A stretch of DNA of 64,000 nucleotides. It comes from Cololabis saira (taxonomy: Eukaryota; Chordata; Actinopteri; Beloniformes; Belonidae). Of this stretch, positions 11,828 through 23,718 are shown piece by piece (positions within the stretch are counted from its first letter, which is position 1; every line of letters begins with the position of its first letter). The notes beneath the pieces are model-generated. The model was not told where the DNA came from, ran no database searches, and was given only the letters and a program-made list of their open reading frames with translations. Position numbers and translations under genes: made by a program. Location: the NCBI RefSeq assembly GCF_033807715.1, contig NC_084599.1:4426125-4490124 (forward strand), in the 5' to 3' direction.

Positions 11828-12876
11828 TAAATCTAATGTCTTATTTAGACATATTATCTTCACATCTTCATATCTTGAAGTTCAGCAGTTTTCGAAAGCA
11901 CAAAAGAAAGAAAAAAGAAACACATAATATCAAGACCCGCAAGTATCTGGTCCAGCTCCGCTACCCAGATGTCTATCAGGCTCAACATCTGGAGCTGTCA
12001 TCCACTCCACATCTGAACTGTACAACCTTTTCATTCCTGTTCATGAATGTCCACAAATCATGTGAATGTAAAAATATGAAACGATCGTGTCGTCTGTAAT
12101 CCGTCATCAGTTTAATTTGTAAAAAAATACGGTCCTAACCCCTCTGCACTCACTAGCAGCGGACAAATGGATCAAATATATCCAGATGTCTTGACGGGGA
12201 CCAAGACTGGCCCCTGACAACTGTCCGTCAACGCCGCTGGGACATGATGCAGCATATTTTCCGAGTCTTTTCATGAAATGCAAGCGCAAGAAACACAAAG
12301 TGAATAACAATGTCATAATAAACCCATTTGGCCATTTGACAAAAATAAGGCAGAGGAAGTAAGAACGATCTTTCTATCACCTTTAAGTTGCGAGACATCA
12401 GCAAAAAACTACATCTGCTAAGCATCCTATGCTTGACATGTGGTTTCATATCTGGAACATCTTCAACCTCAGTGGGTTCATAAGACGTTAAAGCAGCATT
12501 ACTGGCCACGTTACAGAATCAGGCTTTAGTTTCATCTGAAGGAAGATTTGATTACTTTTAAGAAATCACCCGAAGGAACCTGGGATGCCCACAGCAGTCC
12601 ACTCATGCCACACCAGCACAAAGTCACACAACCACCGAGATGAAACAAGTTCATGGATGTACAGCGGACATCAAGGCAGAGGCAATTAATGAACCTAATA
12701 AAATAATGACTGAAGGGACAGAGAGAGACGGACTGAGCTCCAGTAGAAACAACAAGCGTTGCTGTGAGCAGCTGTAGCACATGTGAGTCGCTGCTACCCA
12801 AGAAATACCCACGATTCTGTACAAAGACTGTCAAGACTATTCTGCTATTAACTTTGGATTATTAAATCACAAGATC
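11828..12876. other. No recognisable feature
   Basis: I see only short ORFs in opposing frames (for example 12228-12509 and 12532-12834 minus) with no domain, no splice structure and no tandem repeat. No function is proposed. Confidence 0.5.
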
Positions 12877-13260
<384 letters not shown>

Positions 13261-13454
13261 ACATACACATAGTTGGATCTTTCTATATATTTAAACACAA
13301 ATGCCCATATAAATATGTATATAAATATACTTATTTACACCATACTATCTCTATATTAACTCCATCTGCTCTATATCTATATATATCTACATACACACAT
13401 ATACACACACACATATTCCCACACATACACACATATATAGACATGCATACATAC

Positions 13455-13600
13455 ACATATACAGATAAGATAAGCCTTGATTGATCCCACAACGGGGCAT
13501 TACCACAGCTCAAGAATGAAAAACAGAAGAGCAAGCAAAAAAAAGACAATAAAATAGTATAGGCTAAAAGATTAAATACAATACTATACATACAGCGGTA
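13455..13600 (-). mobile_element. LINE 3' terminus fragment (minus)
   Basis: 'agataagataagccttgatt' and 'gatcccacaacggggcat' form the reverse complement of the widespread 'ccccactgagggagaaaata' plus (TTATC)n end seen on the plus strand at 17465-17548. Confidence 0.5.
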
Positions 13601-15090
13601 GCTGGTATTTATATCTTTGGGCCATGTTCGACACGGTCAACGGACAAATATCACATGAAAATCAGGTCTCAGTCCAGCTTGTTTTACTCCGTTTCTTTTT
13701 AAAAGACAGGAAAAGTTCCACGTGGAAAGCAGAAATTAGTTGGCTTTACTAGGATTACTAGATTTATGTTCCAGCCCAAACGGTATCTTAAAATATATAA
13801 TGATAGAAAAAAGATATTATTGCACCACTTAGAGGTCTGCCAATGTATTTATAATTGTCAGAGGTTGTTCAGAGGCCCTGAAGTGATCTTTAGTTTTTAT
13901 GTCCCAGACGCTGTTAAGACAGAAAAAAGGGGGGGAAATTGTGATAATAATTCTTTGAAAAGTAGCAGCATCCCAGCAGCTTCAACTTTGATCTCTGCGT
14001 ATTGATAAGGGCCACTTGCATCTCTGACCCCACCTCTTAAGAAGCTTCTTGTTTTAAAAGTGTCATCAGATTTGCAGAGACAAGGAGACTGCAACATAGG
14101 ATGACATCAACAAACCTACTGGATAGATAATCTGTTTAGCAAATTAACTCTCTTCTTTATTTTTCTTGGCATAATAGTCAACTCACACTGCGACATACAA
14201 GGTGTAACCCTCCCCACCCCTGCCCCGCTCGCTAGTACCAAGGAAAGCAGCAGATTGCCAGGGCCGTGGGCCGTGCCAGGCTCAGTAGGTCACATCCCCT
14301 CGGAGGCCGGGCCAGCGACCGTCCAGCCCATCACCCAACCTCTCCTCACCGCGGACGTCACGCTCCAAGAGGGACGATGCCAGCACCCCGCCTGCCCTCT
14401 CCTTATTCAGCTCACAGCCTACTGTACAGGAACATCATGTACCGGACATATGGTCATGATTCATATCCCCAGAAAGAATTGCATATGTGACAAAGAGAAA
14501 CTGGAAAATCTAAAGCTGAAGGCTCGGAGGGGGAAAACATTGGTGATCAGAATGAACAAGCCCTCCGAGACAAAAGGCAGGAAGCCATTAGTGAGCATGT
14601 GGGAGATCACAGCAAGGTATCCCCACCACTCTCAGACACAAATACACAAAAAACATTGAACACTAAAGGGTGTAGCATGAAGACAAACGGACTACAGTCT
14701 TGTAAACCATTCAAAACATTTAACACGACGAGGCACATTCGCACACAGTCTGTACATCTCACGTCCGGGCGCTAGTTCCAGTACTGAGCCGCTACCACCA
14801 GTGATCTCATCTGGTTGTAGTCACCCTGATGCACAGTTTGCATCGACATTGAGCTGACAACATATGTCCGCTGCAGCAGGGATCCCTGCACCGCAACCTC
14901 CGTTGTGGCCTGACATGCATCTCCCCAGAAACTACGCTGGGCGTGGAGCCGACATGGGCCGCAACACATGTGACCGGTGCACTTGGTCTGAGATGAATAA
15001 AGTAGGGACGTTGAAGAATGAAAACAACCTGCACCACCACCTCGTATTTGGTGGTGTAAGTACAGAGACACCACCAACAGGCAGGTGGAA
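13601..15090. other. Unassigned region with ORF 14255-14659
   Basis: The plus-strand ORF 14255-14659 (134 codons) and minus ORFs 14772-15101 and 14807-15097 lack any domain I recognise. The 14230-14430 part is GC-rich and contains Pro/His-rich reading in two frames, which argues against selection on one frame. There is no splice or promoter evidence. Confidence 0.3.
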
Positions 15091-15094
15091 ACAT

Positions 15095-15470
15095 CATCCA
15101 TCCATTATCTATACCCGTTATATCCTTTGCAGGGTCACGGGGTTCTGCTGGAGTCTATCCCAGCTATTTTTCAGGCGGGAGGCAGGTCCACCCTGGACAG
15201 GTCACCAGTCCATCACAGAGCCACAAATAGAGACAGACAACCAGACAAACTCACACTCACACATACGGGGAATTTAGAATCACCAATTAACCTAGTACGC
15301 ATGTTTCTGGACTGTGGGAGGAAGCCGGAGTAACCGGAGGGAACCTACACAAGCATGAGGAGAACATGCAAACTCCACATAGAAAGACCCTGCCTGGCCA
15401 GGGAGTCGAACCCGGCACCTTCTTGCTGTGAGGCAACAGTGCTAACCACCAACCCACCGTGCTACCCCTC
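15095..15470 (+). repeat. Teleost interspersed retroposon (CATC-headed), near full copy
   Basis: It starts with 'atccatccattatctatacc' and continues through 'ctggacaggtcaccagtcca', 'ggactgtgggaggaagccgg', 'gaacatgcaaactccaca' and 'cttcttgctgtgaggcaaca', ending near 'ccaccgtgctacc'. The same order is found at 37813-38203, with partial copies at 32478-32650 and 35062-35330. This is a very common fish repeat, non-coding, with origin not assigned here. Confidence 0.7.
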
Positions 15471-15644
15471 AACCATATCTTTCACTAGTTAATTAGAACC
15501 CAAACTGACATTTAAAACCCATTACCAGTGCCAACATTTTTAGTTCTATTAGTTTTAATAATAGTGTTGTGACTTTCTTCGGTGTGTTCATGTTCTCCTT
15601 AGAGGCACACTCCTGTGATGTGTTGTTTTTATACAGTCTGTGGC

Positions 15645-15860
15645 AGGGATGTCAGAGCTGGGTCCTCCAGGTCCGCTGCCGTGCAGGTTTTAGATGTTTC
15701 CCTGAGTCAGCACGCCTGTGAAGCATGTGTGGGCCACCAACAGACTCGTGCAAACCTGGCTGAGGATGGCCATTCATTTGAATCAGGCGTGTTGATGCAA
15801 TTGATCTAAAACATGCAGGACACCAGCCCACCAGGACCAGAATTGAAGACCACTGGTCCA
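15645..15860. repeat. DNA-element fragment with inverted ends (family 1)
   Basis: The left end has 'gtgcaggttttagatgtttc' and the right end has the inverted counterpart 'catgcaggacaccagcccac'. It is the same family as at 645 and 16885. Confidence 0.5.
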
Positions 15861-15875
15861 TGGTCTCTTGTGGAA

Positions 15876-16041
15876 CTAAGGGAGCTTTCAGACCTGTGGC
15901 CCGTTTGTTTTGTTCTGATTCCATACAGTTGTTTGGTTTTTCGTCTGTGTTCACATGTACCAAACCAACTGATCTTTAGGGGGAATTGCTCCCTGTTTCG
16001 GAGCAACTGCTCCAAACGGGACAGGTGTGAAAGCACCCTAA
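15876..16041. mobile_element. Short MITE with inverted ends
   Basis: Left TAAGGGAGCTTTCAGACC and right 'ggtgtgaaagcaccctaa' form an imperfect terminal inverted repeat. Inside is the inverted pair 'gctccctgtttcggagcaac'. The length and TA-ended termini resemble hAT or Tc1-type MITEs. I could not confirm a target duplication. Confidence 0.5.
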
Positions 16042-16884
16042 GTTTCATTGCAGTTCCTCGACTGGCCACTAGAGGCTGGCTCCAAAAACGAGACCATTCT
16101 CACTGACTCCCATTTTAAATGTCCAACTTCAGAGCAGAAATAATCATGTTTACAGGCTGGTTGTAGTCTGGTTGCCTGGTGGTTGATTTCACACCCGTGA
16201 CAACTCTAAGGGAGTCAGCTTCCCGGTCAACATGGCTTGATCAAAATAAATAAAAAAGAGGCTTCAAATCCCTCCTTGGAAACCAGTGGCTCAGTCACAT
16301 GACCCCGACCCCAGTCAGCGACATGGAAGCAACATGGAGGGGAACAAAGACAACTGAGCTCCTGCAGCAGCTCGTACCTATGAAAAATGCCGTTGTCGTG
16401 GTCCAATATTTAGACACATTTAGGCTTTTTTCGGGAGACGAAACTGAACAAAACAGAAAAACTGTTTCAGTAACCAAAGGTTAGCAGTCTGTTAACATGT
16501 CACAGTCACAGTACTGGATATGGACGATGCAAGGTGTCTTGCACAGTTCCTGAAGGACACCTACGATCAGTGTACCAGAAAAACACAGGACATGCGGCAG
16601 CTGTAGCAGGACTGTCGTAAGCAGGAAGTCCATTTCAAACCTGAGTGTCCTAACTCCGCCTCCATGCTCCCTCGCTCTTTCCTAAAAAACTCCCCGGCTT
16701 AGTTTCACTGCACAGATTCTCCAGTTACCAAGGTTAGAATGTGTCCATGGAGATGACCAGAAATTCCCATGGAAACACTGAGAATGAGTGGAGATATACT
16801 GGGATCTGCAGACAACACGTGTGACTAAAACATTCACCCTAATGTAAAGATCCGGCTGAATTCATGCTCAGATCCTTGTCTCCC
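16042..16884. other. Unassigned, with fish-repeat-like motifs
   Basis: It contains 'cccattttaaatgtccaact' and 'catggaagcaacatggag', which I associate with common fish repeats but cannot classify. ORFs 16299-16484 (plus) and 16295-16477 (minus) are mirror images with no domain. Confidence 0.3.
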
Positions 16885-17125
16885 AAGGCGGTCCTCGAGG
16901 GCCAGTGTCCTGCAGGTTTTAGATCAAGGATGGGCAACTCCTGTCCCCGCAATCCTACATGTTCTAGCTGTGTCCATGTTCCAACACACCCTGACAGACA
17001 CGACTGTGTCGTTAACAGAGTTGTGCAGACATTGATGACATGCTGATGACGACAATTCATTAGAATCATGGAAGCAGGGCAACATCATGCAGGACAGCGG
17101 CCCTCAAGGGCCGACTTTGGACACC
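16885..17125. repeat. Two overlapping family 1 DNA-element fragments
   Basis: 'gcggtcctcgagggccagtg' with 'ctgcaggttttagatc' is interrupted by a second start 'aaggatgggcaactcctg' and ends with 'ggccctcaagggccgacttt'. It suggests one element inserted in, or recombined with, a relative. Confidence 0.45.
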
Positions 17126-17129
17126 CCCT

Positions 17130-17548
17130 TCATGAGACTGTCAGAGCCCTGGAGAGCTCCATCAGCGACCGGCTTCGTCACCCGCGATGCTTCACAGAGG
17201 CATCGCAGGTCCTTCCTCCCCGCTGCCATCAGACTCTACAACCAGGCCTGCTCTCAGTAGCCCACGGACAATAACTTGTGCAATAACATTACAAGATGTG
17301 CAATATCATATGTGCAATATCTGCCTGTCTACCTCACACACACTCTACCTGCTTGTTTCTTGTCTTTCAATCTACTGTATATACTGCTCATATTTTGTAA
17401 TTATATATATTTTTTACTTTTTAGTCTCTTTTACCCCTCCCCTGCATGTGTACTGCTGCCAACAAAGTAAGTTTCCCCACTGAGGGAGAAAATAAAGGAT
17501 TATCTTATCTTATCTTATCTTATCTTATCTTATCTTATCTTATCTTAT
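17130..17548 (+). mobile_element. LINE 3' end with (TTATC)n tail
   Basis: 'ctccccgctgccatcagact' reads as the end of a reverse-transcriptase ORF (FLPAAIRLYNQA-like in the third frame). A 3' UTR follows with 'gtgcaata' repeats, then 'gtaagtttccccactgaggg', 'aataaagg' and seven TTATC units. It is a 5'-truncated copy and inactive. Confidence 0.6.
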
Positions 17549-18539
17549 TTGCATGTTTGTACTTATTGTCATCTATTTGCTACAAACTTCCATCCCTGTT
17601 GACAAAAAACAGCCACAGTAACACTGCACTGACATCCCAGCAGGGCGGGGTTTACAGCTGTACGTCAGATATCAACGATGGAAACAGATCACAGAGCCAC
17701 GGCTGACATCGTGAAAGTAAGAGACTTAAAGAAGTAATGAAGGAAGAGAAAAAGAGACGGACCGAGCCAGAGATCAGAGACAGGTGTGGTAAAAGTGACT
17801 TAATCTCCACCGGCCGTAGAGAACCCAGTGCTACAACCCGCAATAATTCCTCTGTGCTTCTTTAAGTACAGGTAAAATGTCATCCAGTTTCGCTTTGTGA
17901 CGTCAGGTCCTGCAGTTTAGATCCTCACCTTTTCCATCTCTGTCTTATTTAACCATAAAGCCACATTTTGTAATAAAAAAGTCAGTTCTTGCTTGATAAG
18001 AATTAGCAGACATGCAAACACAGAGGCTTCAACACCGACAACACAGCAGAATAAATGAGTATAGCATTCACCTGGCCAGCAGTTATCCAATTATTATTGA
18101 GTAAAAATAAAGTAATTTTAGTTCTAATCTTCCAGGTTCACATGTCAAAGAGGACAGTTATAATTATAGATGAGTGCTTCACGCCCCTAAACTCATGGGA
18201 ACGTTCACAGCTAGAAGGAGGACTTCACAGCTGCATCCGCCGACCTGCTTTGTGTCAACTAAATATGGCCTCCAACGCACTTCTGGTTGTTGCTGAAGGG
18301 TTACAAGCTCCAGCTCCCACAAGATGAACGCCATGTGCTCCATCGCCATGTCTCACGTGCATAAAGGAAGAGAAAGATGCTCAGCGCTGAAGTACAGAGT
18401 CACAAACAGAAACACGGGACTATGAAACACAGACACATGAATCCCTGTAAATGTGACAGAGATCAGAGTTCCCCACATCCTAATACCATTACTGCTTACT
18501 GGGACTACGGTCTTGTACGGATTAAGAGTCCTGTACAAG

Positions 18540-19205
18540 CAATACTGGAGTTTAGGGGGGATGAGGGGGGATGGCATCCCCCCCTGAAATAAAAACGGTC
18601 CAAACCATCCCCCCTGTAAAACTGCCATCCCTCCTTTCCATCCCTTATGTCATTTCATCAATGAATGTGGTTTTACTGCTATTTCAACATTTAGAATCAT
18701 CACCAGAAAAATAACACCAGAAAAATAACTTATTTGACAATTTCCACCTGTTTCAAGTAAATTTTCACTTTAAATAAGTAGAAAAATCTGCCAGTGGGAC
18801 AAGATTTATCTTCTCATTACAAGCAAAAAAATCTTGTTCCATTGGCAGATTTTTCTACTTATTTCAAGTGAAAATCTACTTGAAACAGGTGAAAATTGTT
18901 GTTTTTTCCAGTGATGAGTCTTGTTTTAAGTGTAATGAGATTTTTTTACTAAAATGAGACATTTTAACTAGAAATAAGACAAATATTCTTGTTAAGATTT
19001 TGAGTTTTTGCAGTGATCCATTTTACTTATCCTGTGAAGGACAGAGTCATATTGATAAGTTCAGAAAAGTGTTTTTTATTGTTGTGTTTTGATGTATTTG
19101 ATGTAAGCCCAGTGGATATTTAAAGCTTACAGAAGGCTGCATTTAACTGCTGCTATGTCATTCCTGCAGTATTTCTGCAGGTGTTTTGGTGTTTTACAAC
19201 TACTG
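18540..19205 (+). mobile_element. Compound hAT-type element, copy 1, with perfect 8-bp target duplication
   Basis: The element starts CAATACTGGAGTTTAGGGG and ends ACAACTACTG. It is flanked by an identical octamer tgtacaag at 18532-18539 and 19206-19213, which is diagnostic of hAT insertion. Internally it has a G-rich end ('ggggatggcatcccccc') and a fold-back core (about 18710-19010) whose arms contain 'tttttctacttatttcaagt' and its complement. No transposase ORF, so it depends on an autonomous partner. Other copies: 23719-24473, 51593-52349, 60560-61381. Confidence 0.8.
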
Positions 19206-19663
19206 TGTACAAGGTAGTTTTGTATTTAGATTCATAATCAAGTTGATATTGAAGTGTACAGTAGCTCTCTCAGTAATCTGTAACTGAACTGTGTCATCAT
19301 CTTTCAAGACAACAACATCAGACTTGTGGAGAGCTGTCTGAAAACTGAAAACCACATGCAACGCTGTCTTTCATCCCTGAGAGATGAGAGAAAGGGACTG
19401 TGTTCTTTTACCATCTAGTTTCTTATTATTTCTTACAATAATCCCTGGATGCAGAGCGACCTCTAATGTGTGAAGCATCCTCTACGCAGTGACTCCGGGG
19501 GGTCTGGCTGACACTGGCGTCGCTAGCAGAGATAAAAGTGGATCAAACTAATGGTGACGCAAAGAAATGATGGAAGTGAGCTGCTCCACAGCTTTGATTC
19601 AGAAATGACTTGGTCTCTGTAGCAGGAAACAGAGCAGAGATGTTCCCACCCAGCTGACCTCAT

Positions 19664-19666
19664 CCA

Positions 19667-19753
<87 letters not shown>

Positions 19754-19876
19754 CCGTCTGTCCGTCTACCTATCTATCTATCTACCTACCTACCTACCTA
19801 CCTACCTACCTACCTACCTACCTACCTACCTACCTACCTACCTACCTACCTACCTACCTACCTACCTACCTACCTA
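19664..19876. repeat. (TGTC)n-(TATC)n-(TACC)n compound microsatellite
   Basis: About 80 bp of TGTC units pass through TCCG and TATC variants into about 100 bp of TACC units. It ends abruptly at 'ggtcaggcccagaagtattt', a sequence resembling a Tc1-like terminus. Confidence 0.95.
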
Positions 19877-20626
19877 CGGTCAGGCCCAGAAGTATTTGGT
19901 CAGTGACAGAGTTTATGCATGACTACAGTTGATGTGAAACATTGAGGATGTGATCAAAGTGTAGACTTTCCACTTTAAAAGCTCTCACACAAACATGGCA
20001 TCTACCATCTAGTTCCTACAGGCATTGGAGGCAAAGGGCCAACCCCAATACACCCCCTACTTTTCTTCACTAGCCCTACTTTCTACCACTAGCCCTCCCT
20101 CACTACCACTACCCCTAAAAAAGAAGCCACAGATTTTAGGGCACTTGAAATCTTCCCAGGGGCCTGTCCCAATACTCCCCCTACCCCTACTTTCAGGACC
20201 ACCCCTAAATTCAGGAAGCTGAGAGCCAAAAGCTGTTTTAATTTCAGCTGTAGCGCTGTTAATATGACACTTTATTAAGTTTAATATTTTTTCAGGCGTA
20301 AAAGTAACCGTTAAGATCCCCAACCTGGGCTCAGTTTATCCAAATAACGCCTGTTAAGAAATTTGACCCGCATTGTTTTCGGCGATGATAAGAGCAGCTG
20401 GTCCGGGGAGCAGCAGCAGCAGCAGCCGGAGTACAGACGTGATCGCCAGGTCAAGCTGCGCCGTCGTCCCGGGGAGAAACCTGCAACTCTGTTGAGAATT
20501 ACCGCTGGCTGAAATAAATCATTTAGGAAGATAAATGTTCGTTTAATAGATGAAATCTAACAGTTGTAGCTACGCCTGTTAAGAAATTTGCTCCGAAAAT
20601 TTCGGGATTTCTGCCTGCCGGCTCGG

Positions 20627-20892
20627 GAGCTGATTTATGGTTCCGCGTTAAATCGACGCAGAGCCTACGGCGTAGGTTACGGCGTAGGGTACGGCGTAGG
20701 TTACGGCGTAGGGTACGGCGTAGGGTACGGCGTAGGGTACGGCGTAGGGTACGGCGTAGGGTACGGCGTAGGGTACGGCGTAGGGTACGGCGTAGGGTAC
20801 GGCGTAGGGTACGGCGTAGGGTACGGCGTAGGGTACGGCGTACGGCGCGCATCGCCGCGTAACCTACGCTGTAGGCTCTGCATTGGTGAAAT
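20627..20892. mobile_element. PIF/Harbinger-type MITE with internal 12-bp expansion
   Basis: The left part 'gctgatttatggttccgcgt' and the following 'cgacgcagagcctacggcgt' match the MITE copies at 37377, 51387 and 58027. The right part 'ccgcgtaacctacgctgtag' is the inverted counterpart but the terminal bases are lost. Its centre is replaced by the 12-bp array described separately. Confidence 0.65.
20666..20847. repeat. 12-bp minisatellite (GTAGGGTACGGC), about 15 copies
   Basis: The unit is a motif of the Harbinger MITE arm (tacggcgtaggg). Two early units carry gtaggtta and the rest are identical. Because 12 is a multiple of 3, all six frames stay open (for example 60-112-residue repeat ORFs), which are artefacts. 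Confidence 0.95.
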
Positions 20893-21299
20893 TTTTCTGG
20901 CCCTCGGTCAGCTACGGTGCATCTGAAAACACTCGATCCGTAGGGACAGATTCATACTCACTACACTCGTTTTCTTCACTACCCCTAGGTGAAAAGAGGA
21001 ATTGGGACACCACTATCCTCATGGGAACGCGCAAAATGTAGGGGTAGGGCTGAAAAGTAGGACTAGGGGGGGATTGGGACAGGGCCAAAGTATCTCCATT
21101 TTCAAGGGCTCAAAAGCATTTCAATAAAATGAGCGCTGATGGCCTGGAGTCTGTGTGCCGTAGACACCAGTGCGTCCGTCCCTGGAGATGTTCCTCCTGC
21201 AGCTGCTGCTTGTTTGGTCTTCATATGTCCAAGGTGTGAAGCCCCGTCCCGTAACATCATCCATCCCATTGCTTCTTCCTACGTGGATGTCTGCTGTTG

Positions 21300-21740
21300 C
21301 TGCTTCCGCCTGCCTGCACCCCCCCCCCCCCCCTCTGGTCATCCCGCTGCTGCTTCCACATGACTGTTGTGTGCTGCTGACGCCCCCCCCCCACCTCTGG
21401 TCATCCCGCTGCTGCTTCCACCTGCCTGCTGTGTGCTGTCGACGTCCCTGACTCCCCCAGTCTGGCCTTCGGCAGGAGGGTCCCCCCTTATGAGCCTGGT
21501 CCTGCTCAAGGTTTCTTCCCTCCTAAAGGGGAGTTTTTCCTTGCCACTGTTTGGCTTAAGGCTTTTCTCCCACTAAGGGAGTTTTTACCTGCCATTGTTT
21601 ATATAATAATTGCTCGGGGGTTTATGTTTATGTTTATGTTTATGTTCATGTTCTGGATCTCTGGAAAGCGTCTAGAGACAACATCTGTTGTATTAGACGC
21701 TATATAAATAAAATTGAATTGAATTGAATTGAATTGAATC
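21300..21740 (+). mobile_element. LINE 3' end with (TTGAA)n tail, second copy
   Basis: 'tctggtcatcccgctgctgc' (duplicated in tandem around 21335 and 21398) runs through 'aaggtttcttccctcctaaa', 'ggatctctggaaagcgtcta' and 'ctatataaataaaattgaat' to TTGAA repeats. Same family as 3130-3466 and minus copies at 31264 and 32753. Confidence 0.65.
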
Positions 21741-21744
21741 AACC

Positions 21745-22370
21745 CTAGCCAACCTGTTCCATCAGCAGTTACACGAGTCAGTACCATAACACCACCTCCA
21801 CCGTGCTTGTCAGGTGATGTGGGGAGAGTCGTATCTCCACTTGTTCTCCAGACTTCCATCGTCTTTCATTCTGATTAAGTTTATCTTGGTTTCATCTGTC
21901 CAAAGAACCTTAGTCCGGATCATGGGAGGATATTTTCAGGTGTTTCGGTAAATGCATCCTTCGTGTTATTGGATGTTTCCAGAGGTGTGTCCCTTGTAGT
22001 AAACTCTATATTAACATTCATGAAACAGGTACATCCACAGTCTGCGAATATTCTTCACTTCTGATGATGTGAATAGTTTTTCTTAACCAACAATATTATT
22101 CTTCATCCAATTTAGTTGCCTTCTGCCTCCCTGTCAGCTTTGGTGAGCTCACTCATCCTTTCTCTCTTTTTAACAGCATCACAGAGCTGTTTTTATGTAT
22201 TTGATGAGTTTTTCCTTCAGCCTAATGACGGGTCTTCCACCTGAAGTCTCTTCTTCGAGGCAGCGCCAGTGACACTGTTGTTCAGCGTTGCTAAGTGTAG
22301 TGTTTGCTTCAGTCGTCTTGAAGGGGCGAGGGGAGCGGCCAACCCTAACCATTTCATCAGTGGTCAAAAT
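21745..22370 (-). pseudogene. Tc1-like transposase remnant
   Basis: On the minus strand the segment near 21850-21910 reads a WTDETK-type block in heavily decayed form (tggacagatgaaaccaagat), the surroundings of the second catalytic Asp in Tc1/mariner transposases. A further part near 22190-22330 gives short matches in shifted frames. Many stops. It may be one decayed Tc1-like element together with the terminus-like sequence at 19877 and its later insertions. Confidence 0.45.
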
Positions 22371-23110
22371 ACTCATGAGCCATAAAAATGTCGGTTATTT
22401 GTTTAAAATAGCAGCAGTTCCTAAATGCTAAATGAAATATTTCTGAAAAAAAACACCTCACATTAAGCAGAACTTTTAGACTTTGACCAGATCGTGATTG
22501 TTTTGTCTCAGGTCCCCTCGCTGCGGTGCACAAAAACAAAAATCACACAGATTATTTTACCATCCCAACAGGAGCTGGACCTCAACATTAAATCATTGCA
22601 CTTTACTTGAAACGCAAATATTGTGTCTTGGTTTTGCTGCCTTGCCAACCCACCCATCTTTATGAAAACTAGTGATCATGTGAGCGGGAGACTGGTTACT
22701 CCCAACTGAGTAGTCGGTGATTGGACATTTATTGATCATTGGCAACATGCATGTAAAAAAATAAAGATGAATGCCATTAAAACTTTGATATAACATCAAA
22801 ACTAGAATGACCGAAGACTTTTGCAGTGGGCCTGCTGTGCTTGAGGAAGATTTGTTAATTAACCTCATTCTGCTGCACCTTTCACTTTTCAAAAATTGCA
22901 TATAAAGAGCTGTCATTTGCCGATTACTGTAGAGTGAGCGAAAATAACCGAATCAAATTGCATGTCTTGTCTGACCTGACCTGGCCAAATAAACATGATT
23001 CTGATTCTGATAAATCAGGAAAAATGCATTGGATTAATAGGTTCAGATTTGATTTGATTTGATTAGATTTGTTTTGCCTCGTGCTGTATGACATGTTAAC
23101 ATAATTTCGC
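22371..23110. other. No recognisable feature
   Basis: AT-rich and non-coding. It contains 'aaccgaatcaaattgcatgt' and a short (GATTCT)n run near 22990 resembling a LINE tail, plus 'aacctcattctgctgcacct', which recurs at 24711. No gene is supported. Confidence 0.45.
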
Positions 23111-23159
23111 ATGTTCACTCATAGACTGAAGGGATGTATCAGTGCTGTAGACTGCCTGT

Positions 23160-23670
23160 TCGGACGGATTTGTGTCCATCTAAACTGCGTCTCTGAGGCA
23201 GCTGGTCCTCGCTCCTCAGGTGCCAGCGCGCACTCAAACCATGACAAACATTCCCACTCACCTCTGGTGCTCTGCTCCAGGGATCCCTGCACGCCTTCAC
23301 TTCGGGAAAAGATGCTTAAAAAGAGAAAGGTTTTTCCTCCAGATAACAGAGCCAGGATCAGAGACGGAAGAGAGACGGAATCCCCCGCAGTCGCCCCGCA
23401 CTTGCTCCGGCTCCCACTCAGTGGTGGGAAGGCGCTTCCTGCAGCCCGGACGGAGTGGGACATAGATCCAGATCCAGCGCTCACAGCGAGCTGGGGAGGC
23501 TTTTTCCTCTCTGTTTCCTCTGTGTTCCTCTGTGATTGCTCCAACACTCCAACACTTGGTCCGTGTTTGCGCCTCGGGGATCCTCGGCTCCACTCGGCCA
23601 TTTCCGCCGCAGCCCAACCCGAGCCGGGCGCGCACAGGCGCGTCCTGGACGCGCGGACGCAAAACACTCT
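23160..23670 (-). promoter_or_regulatory. CpG-island-like GC-rich block
   Basis: The segment is dense in CG dinucleotides (for example gggcgcgcacaggcgcgtcc and cgcccgca-like runs) against AT-rich flanks, and contains GCCATTTCCGCC, an ETS/YY1-like site on the minus strand. A long ORF exists on each strand (198 codons plus, 186 codons minus), so coding is not demonstrated. It could be an orphan promoter or first exon of a gene reading out on the minus strand. No downstream exon is visible in the window. Confidence 0.35.
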
Positions 23671-23718
23671 CTTACTCATCTATAACTCTATTCATATTGA
23701 TTTATAGTTATATGTAAA

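Larger units (their letters stand above)
20037..21090. mobile_element. DNA element with GGGCC...CCAAT inverted ends, holding a Harbinger MITE
   Basis: The left end 'gggccaaccccaatacaccc' and the right end 'gggattgggacagggcc' are inverted, and both are followed inward by short (C/T)CCCTAC-rich direct repeats ('cactacccctaggtgaaaag'). The interior includes two copies of 'acgcctgttaagaaatttg' (20348 and 20573) and the nested Harbinger element at 20627-20892. Coding capacity is not seen. The class is unassigned. Confidence 0.5.

Noticed and set aside
11606..12099. WMDG and HPSI repeat proteins at 11.7 kb
   Set aside because: Artefacts of the (GGAT)n microsatellite.
20588..20926. Gly-Tyr-Gly-Val and Arg-Arg-Thr-Leu repeat proteins
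   Set aside because: Products of the 12-bp MITE-derived array in different frames.
23111..23707. 198-codon plus-strand and 186-codon minus-strand ORFs
   Set aside because: Both arise in a CpG-rich block where stop codons are rare; neither has a domain. Kept only as a possible regulatory region.
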